Below, one piece after another: positions 1-8,251 of a DNA stretch of 56,422 nucleotides. Both the position numbers and the translations under genes were made by a program. Numbering within the stretch: the stretch's first letter is position 1; each line of letters starts with the position of its first letter. Source of the DNA: Clostridia bacterium (GTDB lineage Bacteria; Bacillota; Clostridia; UMGS1883); NCBI GenBank assembly GCA_017411435.1, contig JAFQQD010000071.1, forward strand, positions 1 through 56,422, written 5' to 3'. Below the pieces are notes generated by a model. The model was not told the origin of the DNA, made no database searches, and saw only the letters and a list, made by a program, of their open reading frames with translations.

Positions 1-2
1 AG

Positions 3-176
3 ATTGCAAGAACTGTTGACGGCACACAAAGAAGAAGTTACGACGATAAGAATAAGAATATTCCATCAGACCTTCAATACTTCCTGCAGTCACAGATTAA
101 AAAGATACCGTGGGCATCGCAGAATCTTGAGCCTTATGTGGGTCGGTTTGGGGACGGGGCATTTTTTGTACAGTGA
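3..176 (+). CDS. 3' end of an unidentified protein (partial at left edge)
   Basis: The reading frame beginning at base 3 stays open for 57 codons to a TGA at 174-176. The translated text (…IPSDLQYFLQSQIKK… then …PWASQNLEPYVG…) has the composition of a real soluble protein. The last dozen residues (RFGDGAFFVQ) are encoded by a copy of repeat family A, so the present C-terminus appears to be supplied by the repeat. An intrinsic terminator follows directly. The family is not recognised; the upstream part lies outside the window. The frame at 4-228 is also open but its translation looks like a shadow. Confidence 0.45.
   Translation: MARTVDGTQRRSYDDKNKNIPSDLQYFLQSQIKKIPWASQNLEPYVGRFGDGAFFVQ
147..169 (+). 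repeat. Repeat family A core copy
   Basis: TTTGGGGACGGGGCATTTTT matches the core found at 18400-18428, 18496-18524 and 39315-39340, with one change (CAC to CAT). It overlaps the end of the partial reading frame. Confidence 0.7.
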
Positions 177-184
177 CTCGAAAA

Positions 185-220
185 CAAAAGAGCAGTTCAA
201 TCGAACTGCTCTTTTGTTTA
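185..220. terminator. Bidirectional intrinsic terminator
   Basis: A 14-bp perfect stem (185-198 with 203-216, arm CAAAAGAGCAGTTC) with an AATC loop. A T-rich tail lies on both strands. It separates the partial plus-strand gene from the convergent esterase gene. Confidence 0.85.
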
Positions 221-230
221 TTCTATAAGA

Positions 231-2192
231 TTATTTTGTTTTAATAATAACTGTCTGGGTTTCTCCGTCCCAGTCAACTGTGCAGCCGAACGCTTCCGCA
301 ACTGCTCTTGCAGGAATCATTGTGCGGCTGTTTATAATCTGAGCCGGAACATCAAGAGCTTTCTTTTCAGCATTGATACCGATAAATTTCTCGCCGATTA
401 CGAATGAAACTGTCTTTCCATCCTTAACGCCTGATGCGGTGGATGTTGCTCCATCCCAGCCTACCTCTGCGCCAAGCTTTTCGAAAATAGCACGCATCGG
501 TACGAGTGTTCTGCCCTCGATGATAACAGGGGGCTGGTCGCAAACGAGCTTTTCGCCATCGATAAGAATTGTTATTTCATCTGTTGCAGGAGTTTCGGGC
601 TGAACGGGAGTTTCAGGCTCAACAGGTGTTTCAACCTCTACGGGCATTTCAGTCTTTGCAGGCTTGGGGTCGCGCTTTACTGTATCAAGACGCTTGCCGA
701 TTGCTGCGAAGTTGGAGAAAGTCTTTTCGCGTCTTTCTTCTCCCGCTGTTATTGCAAACGGAGCCGCAGGAAGTCCCTCGGAGTTTACAAGGTTAACATC
801 GGGATATGTATTGGTTACTGCATCTTCAACAGATGTGTAGGGATACATATGCGCCTCTGTTGCGTATGAAACGAAGTTAATATCCTTAAGCCCTTCAGCA
901 GTAAGGCGGATTGTGTTTTCGTTAATAATTTCAGCCTTTGCCTCGCGGAGATTGTTTTCGGTCTTACCTACAAAGAAGCATCTGGGAGCCTGACCGTCAG
1001 TAGTCTTAAGTCCGCCGTAAGCGTAGCTGAATTCGATTTCAACTGCCTCGCCGTCCTTACGAGAAATCTTGTAGTGAGGGCTCTGCCAGTTCTGTACCTT
1101 TCCATATACGCTACCAAGAACTGCCTTACCAAGACGGATACCTGTCTGTCTCTTATCCTTCGGATGAAGCGGGTCGGAGTCAGTTGCCTGGGGAGGAAGG
1201 TCCATTGTTACGATGAACGCAGTGTTGGGGGTATTATAGTATGTTTCAATCTGACCAAGACGGGCAATACTCCAGTCTTCCATTATGTAAGAATTTGTCC
1301 AGCTTGCAAAATATTTCATGGGAGAGGGGTAACCTGTAATGAATACAAAGGGAAGGTCGTCGTCTCCTCTGTCAAGACGCCATGACTTGATAAGCTGATT
1401 AAAATCGCTTGCAAAATTTTCGTTTTCTCTGTCAGCGCTGAACTGATTCCACATAACACCGCGAACATTATAGTCAACAATTGCGGCGTATTTTGCGTTG
1501 TAGCCCTTTTTGCCTACGCCCCCCTTTGATGTGGGACCTGAGAAGTAGCTCATACCCTTACCGTCTACCGCAAAGCAGATACCGCCAACGGGAACATCAA
1601 GCTCGTCGTAAACAACCTTAAGTGCAAGGTAGCCGATTGCTGAATATTCAAGAACTGTTTCCTTGTCTGCAACAACCCACTTTCCCTCAACATTTTCAGC
1701 TCGTTCTGTCATAGGCTCGTCCTTGGTGTTGATGAAAAGACGGATGTCGTTGATTTTGCTTTCAGGAAGCATTTCCTGTGTGGAAAGAGATGCCTTTCTC
1801 ATACGGAGGGCCATATTACTTTGTCCGCCCTGAAGCCAAACCTCGCCAACCATTACATCTGTAACGGTTTTTGATGCGGATTCTGTTGAAAATTCGAGAT
1901 TATAAGGTCCTCCGGGAGGAATTGCACCAAATGTTATTTTGAATTTACCGTCATTGCCTGCAGTTCCTTTTGCTGTGAGGAGTGTTTTACCGCTTGCAGT
2001 AAGCTTAACGGTAACGGTTTCTCCTGCGCCTGCAGTACCCCAGAGAGTGCCTGCTTCGCCCTGCTGAATAAGCATATGGTCGCTGATGATGTCGGGCAGT
2101 GTTATTTCTGCCGCGTAGGAAACTACGGAAAGCATAAATATTCCGACAAGTACGATTGCAATAAAAATTGCTGATTTCAAAAACTTTTTCAT
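231..2192 (-). CDS. Secreted sialate O-acetylesterase-like SGNH hydrolase with C-terminal stalk (Cu amine oxidase N-like) domain
   Basis: 653 aa. Residues 1-27 form a signal peptide. An N-terminal beta domain is followed by the SGNH block GGQSNM (Ser about 125). The partner Asp/His block DSDPLHPKDKR lies near residue 340. This pattern fits the sialate O-acetylesterase family (DUF303/SASA), which removes O-acetyl groups from sialic acids or related glycans outside the cell. A proline/glutamate linker of repeated PVEPET units (about 530-555) leads to two copper amine oxidase N-terminal-like repeats (GRTLVPMRAIFEKLGAEVGW…, SRTMIPARAVAEAFGCTVDW…), common in clostridial surface proteins. AGAGGAG sits 7 nt before ATG. 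The substrate is inferred from the family only. Confidence 0.85.
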   Translation of the reverse strand: MKKFLKSAIFIAIVLVGIFMLSVVSYAAEITLPDIISDHMLIQQGEAGTLWGTAGAGETVTVKLTASGKTLLTAKGTAGNDGKFKITFGAIPPGGPYNLEFSTESASKTVTDVMVGEVWLQGGQSNMALRMRKASLSTQEMLPESKINDIRLFINTKDEPMTERAENVEGKWVVADKETVLEYSAIGYLALKVVYDELDVPVGGICFAVDGKGMSYFSGPTSKGGVGKKGYNAKYAAIVDYNVRGVMWNQFSADRENENFASDFNQLIKSWRLDRGDDDLPFVFITGYPSPMKYFASWTNSYIMEDWSIARLGQIETYYNTPNTAFIVTMDLPPQATDSDPLHPKDKRQTGIRLGKAVLGSVYGKVQNWQSPHYKISRKDGEAVEIEFSYAYGGLKTTDGQAPRCFFVGKTENNLREAKAEIINENTIRLTAEGLKDINFVSYATEAHMYPYTSVEDAVTNTYPDVNLVNSEGLPAAPFAITAGEERREKTFSNFAAIGKRLDTVKRDPKPAKTEMPVEVETPVEPETPVQPETPATDEITILIDGEKLVCDQPPVIIEGRTLVPMRAIFEKLGAEVGWDGATSTASGVKDGKTVSFVIGEKFIGINAEKKALDVPAQIINSRTMIPARAVAEAFGCTVDWDGETQTVIIKTK

Positions 2193-2260
2193 TTTATCAC
2201 TCCTCTGCGATAAATTTTACCATAATTATCGTTTTAAAGCAAGTGGTTTAGAGGATTTTT

Positions 2261-3457
2261 TTAATTTTCCCGGAGCATATTTTCAATAAATATCCCATAA
2301 CCTCTTGTCGGGTCATTCACAAGCACATGTGTAACCGCACCGATGATTTTGCCATTCTGGATAATCGGGCTACCGCTCATTCCCTGAACGATTCCGCCTG
2401 TTTTTTCAAGAAGAACAGGATCGGTTATTCGTATAGCAAGTCCCTTTGTGGTGCTTCCGTAAGGCATCAGGCGGAGTATAGAAATCTTATATTCCCTGAC
2501 CTCTCCGTCAACCGTGGAGAGAATAGTTGCATCGCCACATTCAGCCTGACTCATCACGCCTATTGGATACTCCTTGTAACAAGGCGCACTCGCAGGGAAT
2601 ATATCCCCGAAAATCCCTGCTTCGCAGTTTTTGCTGACGGTGCCGATTAATTCGTCAGCACCCTGAAAACTTCCGCTTATCTGACCGGGACTTCCGCGTT
2701 TCCCTTTCTTGATTGAAAGGACGCGGCTGTTTTCAATAGTGCCGTGAGAAACATCAAACATCACTCCGGTATCATTATCGCTTATGCCGTGGCCTAATGC
2801 GCCATAGGTAAGAGTGTCGGGTGAAAGATATGTCACAGTTCCCACTCCTGCACTGCTGTCGCGCACCCACAGTCCGAGGCGCAATGTGTTGCTTTCATCA
2901 TCTACAACAGGCGAGATATTGACGCTTTTTATAGAATTATTGCGTCTTACCGTAAGTGTGGAGGTTTTTTCCAGAAGAGCAGGCACATCCTCGCTTCCGT
3001 TTGGCGCAGTGCCGTTAATGTCAAGAATTACATCGCCAGGCAAAATGCCTGCAGACTGGGCAGGAGAAACTTCTTTCCCTCCTGAAAGCACAGGTGCAAG
3101 ATTTGTCACAATAAGCCCTTTGTTATGAATCCTGATTCCTACAAGACTACCCGATGCACAAAGACTTTTCGGCTGTGTCACTTTAAGGCGGATTGTCCTT
3201 ATCGGGATACTTCCAACCTTTAATTTGGCAGTGTAGGTTCCCGTTTTTATGGGGGTGACCTTATCGCCTTGGGAAGAAGCGAACACATCATCGGGAACAC
3301 CTGAAATGCGGGCTCCGACACCGAGCGCTGAATAATGAGCCTCGTTCTGATACATAGTTATATCAGAAGGGAAAGAGAGCAGTATATCGGTATAAATAAT
3401 ACTTCCCGAAATAAAAATTGAAAAAAGACAACATAAAATTTTTCTGGAAATTTTCAT
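2261..3457 (-). CDS. spoIVB: SpoIVB peptidase, stage IV sporulation protein B
   Basis: 398 aa from the ATG at 3457, chosen because AGGAG lies just upstream; an in-frame ATG at 3490 has no ribosome site. There is an N-terminal membrane anchor, a PDZ domain (SLVGIRIHNKGLIV… LPGDVILDINGTAP) and a C-terminal S55 serine peptidase domain. YGALGHGISD carries the candidate catalytic His, ITDPVLL the Asp, and GGIVQGMSGSP the Ser. In Bacillus subtilis the enzyme is made in the forespore, is exported to the intermembrane space and cleaves SpoIVFA to switch on SigK processing. Its presence argues for endospore formation. It lies next to pdaA, another sporulation-linked gene. Confidence 0.95.
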   Translation of the reverse strand: MKISRKILCCLFSIFISGSIIYTDILLSFPSDITMYQNEAHYSALGVGARISGVPDDVFASSQGDKVTPIKTGTYTAKLKVGSIPIRTIRLKVTQPKSLCASGSLVGIRIHNKGLIVTNLAPVLSGGKEVSPAQSAGILPGDVILDINGTAPNGSEDVPALLEKTSTLTVRRNNSIKSVNISPVVDDESNTLRLGLWVRDSSAGVGTVTYLSPDTLTYGALGHGISDNDTGVMFDVSHGTIENSRVLSIKKGKRGSPGQISGSFQGADELIGTVSKNCEAGIFGDIFPASAPCYKEYPIGVMSQAECGDATILSTVDGEVREYKISILRLMPYGSTTKGLAIRITDPVLLEKTGGIVQGMSGSPIIQNGKIIGAVTHVLVNDPTRGYGIFIENMLREN

Positions 3458-3512
3458 AGCACACACTCCTGCATTTATGTTGCCTTTCACACTTTGTAAT
3501 TATGTAAGGAAA

Positions 3513-4289
3513 TTAATTCTTATACTCATTAAGGCTACGGAAGACATAGCCTTCATTTTGAGCATAGTCAATAACTCTTCCAAGTGATTCGGCATTGCCT
3601 TTTGAAACTGCATGGAGAAGAAGCACACAACCTTTGTGAAGACCGCCTGTTATGCTTGTAAAAGCCTCTTCTTCCGAAACATCATCGTTCCAGTCGACAT
3701 ATGCCTGAGACCAGAAAACATTGGTATAACCCAGATCTCGTGTCAGTGCGAGTATGCGCTCACTGTATTCGCCCCTCGGCGCTCTTAAAAAAGTCGTATG
3801 TACACCGCACGCGCCGTAAACAAGACGGTCAAGCTCGAAAAGCTCTTCCTTTAATTTTTCACTTGAAATTTCTGGCAGGGAAGGATGATTAAGCGAATGA
3901 TTGCCAATAATATGACCTTCTTCTGCCATCCTTTTTATAAGGTCGGGATTTTCCCTGACATACTGCCCCGTCACAAAAAAAGCCGCCTTTACACCCTTTT
4001 CACGCAGAGTGTCTAAAATAAGGGAAGTGTAGCCTTTTTCATAACCCTCGTCAAATGTAAGGTAAATGTTTTTGCTTTTAGTATCCTCTTTGTAAATGCA
4101 TCCGTATTCGTTCATAAGGCGAACCTGGTCAGCGCTGAATTCAGGACCGCTTTCCGTCCTGCGAAATCCCCAGCCCTGCTTTTTATTTGAAAGGCTTTCG
4201 TACAAATTCACGCTGTTTCCCGTAGTGACCGAAGACGCGCATCCCGACAAAAATAAAATCAAACATAAAAATAAAGAAAGTTTTTTCAT
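3513..4289 (-). CDS. pdaA: Polysaccharide deacetylase, PdaA-like (spore cortex muramic-delta-lactam formation)
   Basis: 258 aa from the ATG at 4289. GGGTGA stands before this ATG, and the longer frame only adds an unlikely leader. A lipoprotein signal ends in LSGC. The NodB domain follows: TFDEGYEKGYT (first Asp), GNHSLNHPS (metal-binding His pair), RAPRGEYSE and a late LLLHAVS motif. The GWGF…TFD.GYE.GYT signature matches PdaA, which deacetylates N-acetylmuramic acid on the way to muramic-delta-lactam in spore cortex. B. subtilis PdaA is not usually a lipoprotein, so the lipobox is a mild variation. It is transcribed with the same polarity as spoIVB, 56 bp upstream of it. Confidence 0.88.
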   Translation of the reverse strand: MKKLSLFLCLILFLSGCASSVTTGNSVNLYESLSNKKQGWGFRRTESGPEFSADQVRLMNEYGCIYKEDTKSKNIYLTFDEGYEKGYTSLILDTLREKGVKAAFFVTGQYVRENPDLIKRMAEEGHIIGNHSLNHPSLPEISSEKLKEELFELDRLVYGACGVHTTFLRAPRGEYSERILALTRDLGYTNVFWSQAYVDWNDDVSEEEAFTSITGGLHKGCVLLLHAVSKGNAESLGRVIDYAQNEGYVFRSLNEYKN

Positions 4290-4304
4290 ATATTTCACCC
4301 AAAC

Positions 4305-4340
4305 AAAAAAAATAACACTGTGAAGATTCACAGTGTTATT
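4305..4340 (-). terminator. Terminator of the secD-secF unit
   Basis: An inverted repeat pairs 4311-4324 with 4327-4340 (arm AATAACACTGTGAA). On the minus strand a run of T follows the stem. It lies between secF and the pdaA ribosome site. Confidence 0.85.
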
Positions 4341-4366
4341 TTATTCACATATTCATTTTATATGTC

Positions 4367-5245
4367 TTATTTCTTTTCAGTATTCTTCCACCAAGCCCAG
4401 AAGGGAGCAGCGATGAAAAGTGAAGAGTAAGTACCTGCTACGATACCTACGATAATGGGAAGAGCAAATTCCTTTATTGAGTCAACGCCCATCACATAAA
4501 GAACACCGATTGTAAGAAGTGTTGTGATAGATGAGTTTATAGCTCTGTAATAAGAATTTGTGATAGCATCGTCAGCAATATCATTATTTGTAGTGTTCTT
4601 CTTCGCAAAACGAAGGTTTTCACGAACACGGTCAAATACAATGATTGTTGCATTGATTGAATAACCTACAATTGTAAGGATAGCAGCAATAAAGCTCGTG
4701 CTTACAGTGAACTGGAATATTGAATAGAAACCAAGCATAATGATAACATCGTGCGCAAGAGCGAGCACAGCGCTTGTACCTGAACGGAAGTCGAAACGCC
4801 ATGTGATGTAAAGAAGCATAAGAACAATTGCAAGGGCAATAGCCTTAAGAGAATCTGTGATAAGTCTTCCGCTTACACTACCTGAAACCTTATCGTTTGC
4901 AAGAACCTGCTTCTGCTCGAGCTTGAATTCCTTTTTAACAGCTTCGATAAGCTTATCGCTTTCTTCGTTAGTAAGCTCAACAGTTTTGATTGAAACGCCT
5001 GTATCACCGGTCTTCTGAACTGTGATATCATTTTTCTTAACTGTAGTTTTTACAATATCACGGATTGTGTTTTCAACATCAGCTGAATACTTTGTTTTTC
5101 CAAGGTCAAACTGTATTGTTGTACCGCCTGTAAAGTCGATACCGAAGTTAAGACCGCGGAAGCAAAGAGAAGCGATGCTGATAACAATAAGAACTATTGA
5201 AATAGTGAAAAAGATTTTACTTTTTGATGTGGGTGACTTAATCAT
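4367..5245 (-). CDS. secF: Protein translocase subunit SecF
   Basis: 292 aa. SecF is the second half of the SecDF proton-driven export accessory, which pulls substrate through SecYEG from the outer face. An N-terminal membrane helix is followed by the GLNFGIDFTGGTTIQF motif that opens the external P4 head. A C-terminal five-helix RND-like bundle contains GYSINATIIVFDRVREN, the usual SecF hallmark. The ATG overlaps the secD stop by 4 bp and has AGGAGGG inside the end of secD, showing translational coupling. Length is typical. Confidence 0.97.
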   Translation of the reverse strand: MIKSPTSKSKIFFTISIVLIVISIASLCFRGLNFGIDFTGGTTIQFDLGKTKYSADVENTIRDIVKTTVKKNDITVQKTGDTGVSIKTVELTNEESDKLIEAVKKEFKLEQKQVLANDKVSGSVSGRLITDSLKAIALAIVLMLLYITWRFDFRSGTSAVLALAHDVIIMLGFYSIFQFTVSTSFIAAILTIVGYSINATIIVFDRVRENLRFAKKNTTNNDIADDAITNSYYRAINSSITTLLTIGVLYVMGVDSIKEFALPIIVGIVAGTYSSLFIAAPFWAWWKNTEKK

Positions 5246-6558
5246 TCTGCATCCCTCCTTTTAGATAAACCGTAGAGAGCAGGATTTTTAATGCCGAATC
5301 CTACAATCTGCTTGAGTAAGAACTTTGTAAGAGTAACTGCTGTAAGCATACTTACAACGATACCGATGAAAAGAGTTATTGCAAAGCCCTTAACTGTACC
5401 TGTACCGAAGAGGTAAAGCACAACGGATGCGATGATAGTTGTAATGTTAGAGTCGATAATTGCAACAAGTGCACGCTTGAAACCGCCGTTTACTGAAGCG
5501 CCAACGCTCTTACCTGAACGAAGTTCATCCTTGATTCTTTCGAATATAACAACATTTGCGTCAACTGCCATACCGATAGAAAGGATAACACCGGCGATAC
5601 CCGGAAGTGTAAGTGTAACAATTCTCCATGAGGGAACGAAGAAGCCTGCCATGATAAGAGTTACAAGTGAAACATATGCAACAAGTGATACACTTGCAAC
5701 AAGACCGGGAAGACGGTATATGATAATCATAAACAGCATTACAAGAAGAATACCGATAAGCGCTGCCTTAAGAGATGTTGCAAGAGCTGTTGAACCGAGT
5801 GTAGGTCCAACGCTTCTGAGCTCAGCATCCTTAAGTGCAAAGGGAAGCTGACCTGAGTTAATAAGTGTTGCAACTGCCTCTGCGCTTTCGCTGTCGTAAT
5901 CACCTGTGATAACACAACTGTTGGAGTTGATAACTTCCTGAACGGTGGGAGCCATCTGAACTGCGCCGTCAAGAGCAATAGCGATGATGTTCTTTCCTTC
6001 GCCTGCAGCAACTGCAGCCTTTGTAGCCTCAGCAAATGTCTTCTGACCCTTCTTTGTGAAAGAAAGCTGTACATAGTGAACATTTCCGCCTGATTCTGTT
6101 ACAGGACCGTAGAGTGCAGTAGCACCCTTTATATTTTCCTTTGAACCGTCCATAATAGCCTTGCCGTCAGCATCAAGGAATTCAAGTTTTGCAGTAGCGC
6201 CGATCATCTTAACTGCTTCCTGAGGGTCATCAATCTCGGGAATTTCAACGCGGATGCCTGTCTTACCCTGACGGGAGATAGTAGCTTCTGCGAAATTCTT
6301 AGCATCAAGACGAGCGCGGATGATAGCCTCAGCAGAGTCCATATCCTTGCTTGAAACCTTTGAAAGGTCTTTTACATCGGGTTCAAATACGATGATAGAA
6401 CCGCCTACAAGATCAAGTCCCTGTCTTATACCTAACTCTTTGTCAAAGGTACTGGGAACTCGGAAATTGCCGATTTTAACATCAAATGCCGCAACATAAG
6501 CACATGCAACAATGATTGCCACAACCAGCAAGAATGAAATAACATTTTTTGCTTTCAT
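5242..6558 (-). CDS. secD: Protein translocase subunit SecD
   Basis: 438 aa. Helix 1 (residues 7-25) leads to IRQGLDLVGGSIIVFEP (SecD signature), then the external P1 head, then five C-terminal helices with SIGMAVDANVVIFERIKDE, the SecD-type RND motif. It is separate from secF, as in many Clostridia, whereas Bacillus has a fusion. AGGAGG precedes the ATG. A consensus promoter lies at 6595-6623. Just upstream is a paralogue that carries only the anchor and head. Confidence 0.97.
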   Translation of the reverse strand: MKAKNVISFLLVVAIIVACAYVAAFDVKIGNFRVPSTFDKELGIRQGLDLVGGSIIVFEPDVKDLSKVSSKDMDSAEAIIRARLDAKNFAEATISRQGKTGIRVEIPEIDDPQEAVKMIGATAKLEFLDADGKAIMDGSKENIKGATALYGPVTESGGNVHYVQLSFTKKGQKTFAEATKAAVAAGEGKNIIAIALDGAVQMAPTVQEVINSNSCVITGDYDSESAEAVATLINSGQLPFALKDAELRSVGPTLGSTALATSLKAALIGILLVMLFMIIIYRLPGLVASVSLVAYVSLVTLIMAGFFVPSWRIVTLTLPGIAGVILSIGMAVDANVVIFERIKDELRSGKSVGASVNGGFKRALVAIIDSNITTIIASVVLYLFGTGTVKGFAITLFIGIVVSMLTAVTLTKFLLKQIVGFGIKNPALYGLSKRRDAE

Positions 6559-6594
6559 TATTGTTCCTCCTTTGTTATTATAAATAACAGTACT

Positions 6595-6623
6595 ATTATA
6601 GTAAAAAAAGCTTCGTTAGTCAA
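6595..6623 (-). promoter_or_regulatory. Promoter of secD-secF
   Basis: On the minus strand, TTGACT, a 17-nt spacer, then TATAAT. It lies about 40 bp before the secD ATG. Confidence 0.8.
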
Positions 6624-6646
6624 TAGAAATTCACAATTATTTACTG

Positions 6647-7432
6647 TTAAGGATTAATGGTATAATACTTCTCAACCTTAAGAGTGAAGGGGAGAGAACC
6701 CGAATTTATAAGTGTTGCAAGCAATCGCGCACTTTCTTTGTCATAGTTACCGGTAATAATACAGGTGTCAGAATCTATTGCCTCGGTAACAGTAGGACTT
6801 GCCTGAATAACTTCGTCAAGCGCAATGGAAATTATATTTTTCCCCTCTTTTGCGACTAAGGCTATCTGGGTTGCTTTGTAAAACTCCTCCTGACCCTTTT
6901 TGGTAAATGACATCTGAACATAGTGTGTTTTTTTGCCTGTCTCATTTACAGGGCCGTAGAGTGCAGTAGCACCCTTTATGTTTTCTCTTGAACCGTCCAT
7001 AATTGCGTAGCCGTCAGCATCAAAGAATTCAAGCTTTGCGGTAGTGCAGAGCGTGCTTGCAATATTTATCGGGTCGTCACAATCGGGGATTTCAATACGA
7101 AAACCCGTATTACCCTCACGGGAAACAGTCGCCTCGGCAAAGCCTTCTGTATCAAGTCTTGTGCGGATTACGGCTTCTGCCGTATCCATATCTTCTTCTT
7201 TGATTGCAGCGGCGTCATCAACATCGGGCTTGAGTATAATGATACTGCCGACAGAAGACTCTTCTTTTTTGGGCTGCTTTTTATCCTTGTCAGAAAAATC
7301 TGACTCTTGTGAGTCATAATTGTTGTTTGTGCTTTTGAAATTATTTGATTTAGTGATAAATATGGCAACATACACACATGCGAGAACGGCTGCCATAACA
7401 AGTAAAAGTGCAACAACTTTTCTGGATTTCAT
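6647..7432 (-). CDS. SecD paralogue reduced to N-terminal anchor and external head domain
   Basis: 261 aa. The first 25 residues (MKSRKVVALLLVMAAVLAC…) align with SecD helix 1. A charged, Lys/Glu/Ser-rich insert (about 33-60) replaces the region before GSIIILKPDV. From there to GSLPFTLKVE the protein follows the neighbouring SecD head nearly block by block (DTAEAVIRTRLD, KLEFFDADGYAIMDGS, IKGATALYGPV). It then stops after a short tail (KYYTINP). The GLDLVGG motif and all five C-terminal helices are absent, so it cannot use the proton gradient as SecD does. It has its own promoter and an AGGAGG site, so it looks maintained rather than decayed. It arose by duplication of secD; function is unknown. 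Confidence 0.85.
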   Translation of the reverse strand: MKSRKVVALLLVMAAVLACVYVAIFITKSNNFKSTNNNYDSQESDFSDKDKKQPKKEESSVGSIIILKPDVDDAAAIKEEDMDTAEAVIRTRLDTEGFAEATVSREGNTGFRIEIPDCDDPINIASTLCTTAKLEFFDADGYAIMDGSRENIKGATALYGPVNETGKKTHYVQMSFTKKGQEEFYKATQIALVAKEGKNIISIALDEVIQASPTVTEAIDSDTCIITGNYDKESARLLATLINSGSLPFTLKVEKYYTINP

Positions 7433-7472
7433 GTATTTTCCTCCTTTGTTTTGCTATTAAAATGACAACTTT

Positions 7473-7501
7473 ATTATATTACTAAAAGTGTTTTTCGTCA
7501 A
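7473..7501 (-). promoter_or_regulatory. Promoter of the secD-like gene
   Basis: Minus strand TTGACG, 17-nt spacer, TATAAT, about 40 bp before the ATG. The arrangement mirrors the secD promoter. Confidence 0.75.
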
Positions 7502-7514
7502 TGGAGACAAGCGA

Positions 7515-7892
7515 TTATTTACTGTTTATTCCCAGTATTCCGCCAATACCTCCGCACAATACGGATAATCCGAAAACCTTTGTAAGTCTGAGCGTGAAAA
7601 TATTGCTGTTAAATATTAAAAAGCCCAGTAAAACAAGAATTCCTATGTAAAAAAATGAGGCTAAAGCGCCCGTAATAAAGCCGCGGCGTGAAGATGCTCT
7701 TGCACATAGGAAGGAAGCGATGAATCCCGACAACAGATAAGCATAGTCTGAAAAAAGATTCAAAACCCACTTGCTTGGCGGAAAGAATGAGAAAATGATG
7801 CTGCTGACGGAAAGTATTAAAAGTGTGATAAGAAACGCCAGCAAGAAAGAAACAATGTATTTTTTTACATTAAAATTTGAAATAAAGTTCAT
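7515..7892 (-). CDS. TIGR04086-type small membrane protein
   Basis: 125 aa, four predicted membrane helices (about 12-34, 47-63, 70-92, 100-122) and little else. Length, topology and position next to yajC and secD fit the TIGR04086 family of Firmicutes, whose role is unknown. The gene lies 42 bp after yajC and is probably co-transcribed with it. The assignment rests on topology and context rather than a catalytic motif. Confidence 0.7.
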   Translation of the reverse strand: MNFISNFNVKKYIVSFLLAFLITLLILSVSSIIFSFFPPSKWVLNLFSDYAYLLSGFIASFLCARASSRRGFITGALASFFYIGILVLLGFLIFNSNIFTLRLTKVFGLSVLCGGIGGILGINSK

Positions 7893-7934
7893 AAAAAAAC
7901 ACCTCCGAAATAAGATATTCGGGGGTGCTTTTAA

Positions 7935-8213
7935 TTATTCGTGGATTGTAAGAACTCGGCTTATTGCGTTCTTCTGGAATTTGATAGTTGATTTCTCTGC
8001 GCCTACGCCTGTTTCAATAACAACTTCGTCTTCCTTAATCTTTACGACCTTTCCGATGATTCCGCCGATTGTAACAATCTTGTCGCCCATCTGAAGGCCG
8101 TCAAGCATAGTTTGCATTGCCTGTCTCTGCTTCTTCTGGGGACGGAGAATTCCGAAATAGAGAATAAGAATAAAAGGAGCAAAAGTGATTACAAGAGATA
8201 AAATTGCTTCCAT
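7935..8213 (-). CDS. yajC: Preprotein translocase subunit YajC
   Basis: 92 aa. One N-terminal helix (about 5-23) leads into LRPQKKQRQAMQTMLDGLQ and GDKIVTIGGIIGKVVKIKED, the diagnostic YajC core. YajC associates with SecDF in the membrane. AAAGGAAG precedes the ATG. It stands upstream of the SecD-like and secDF genes on the same strand, completing an export cluster. Confidence 0.95.
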   Translation of the reverse strand: MEAILSLVITFAPFILILYFGILRPQKKQRQAMQTMLDGLQMGDKIVTIGGIIGKVVKIKEDEVVIETGVGAEKSTIKFQKNAISRVLTIHE

Positions 8214-8251
8214 AAAAAACTTCCTTTCTGTTTTGCTTTATAATAATAAAA

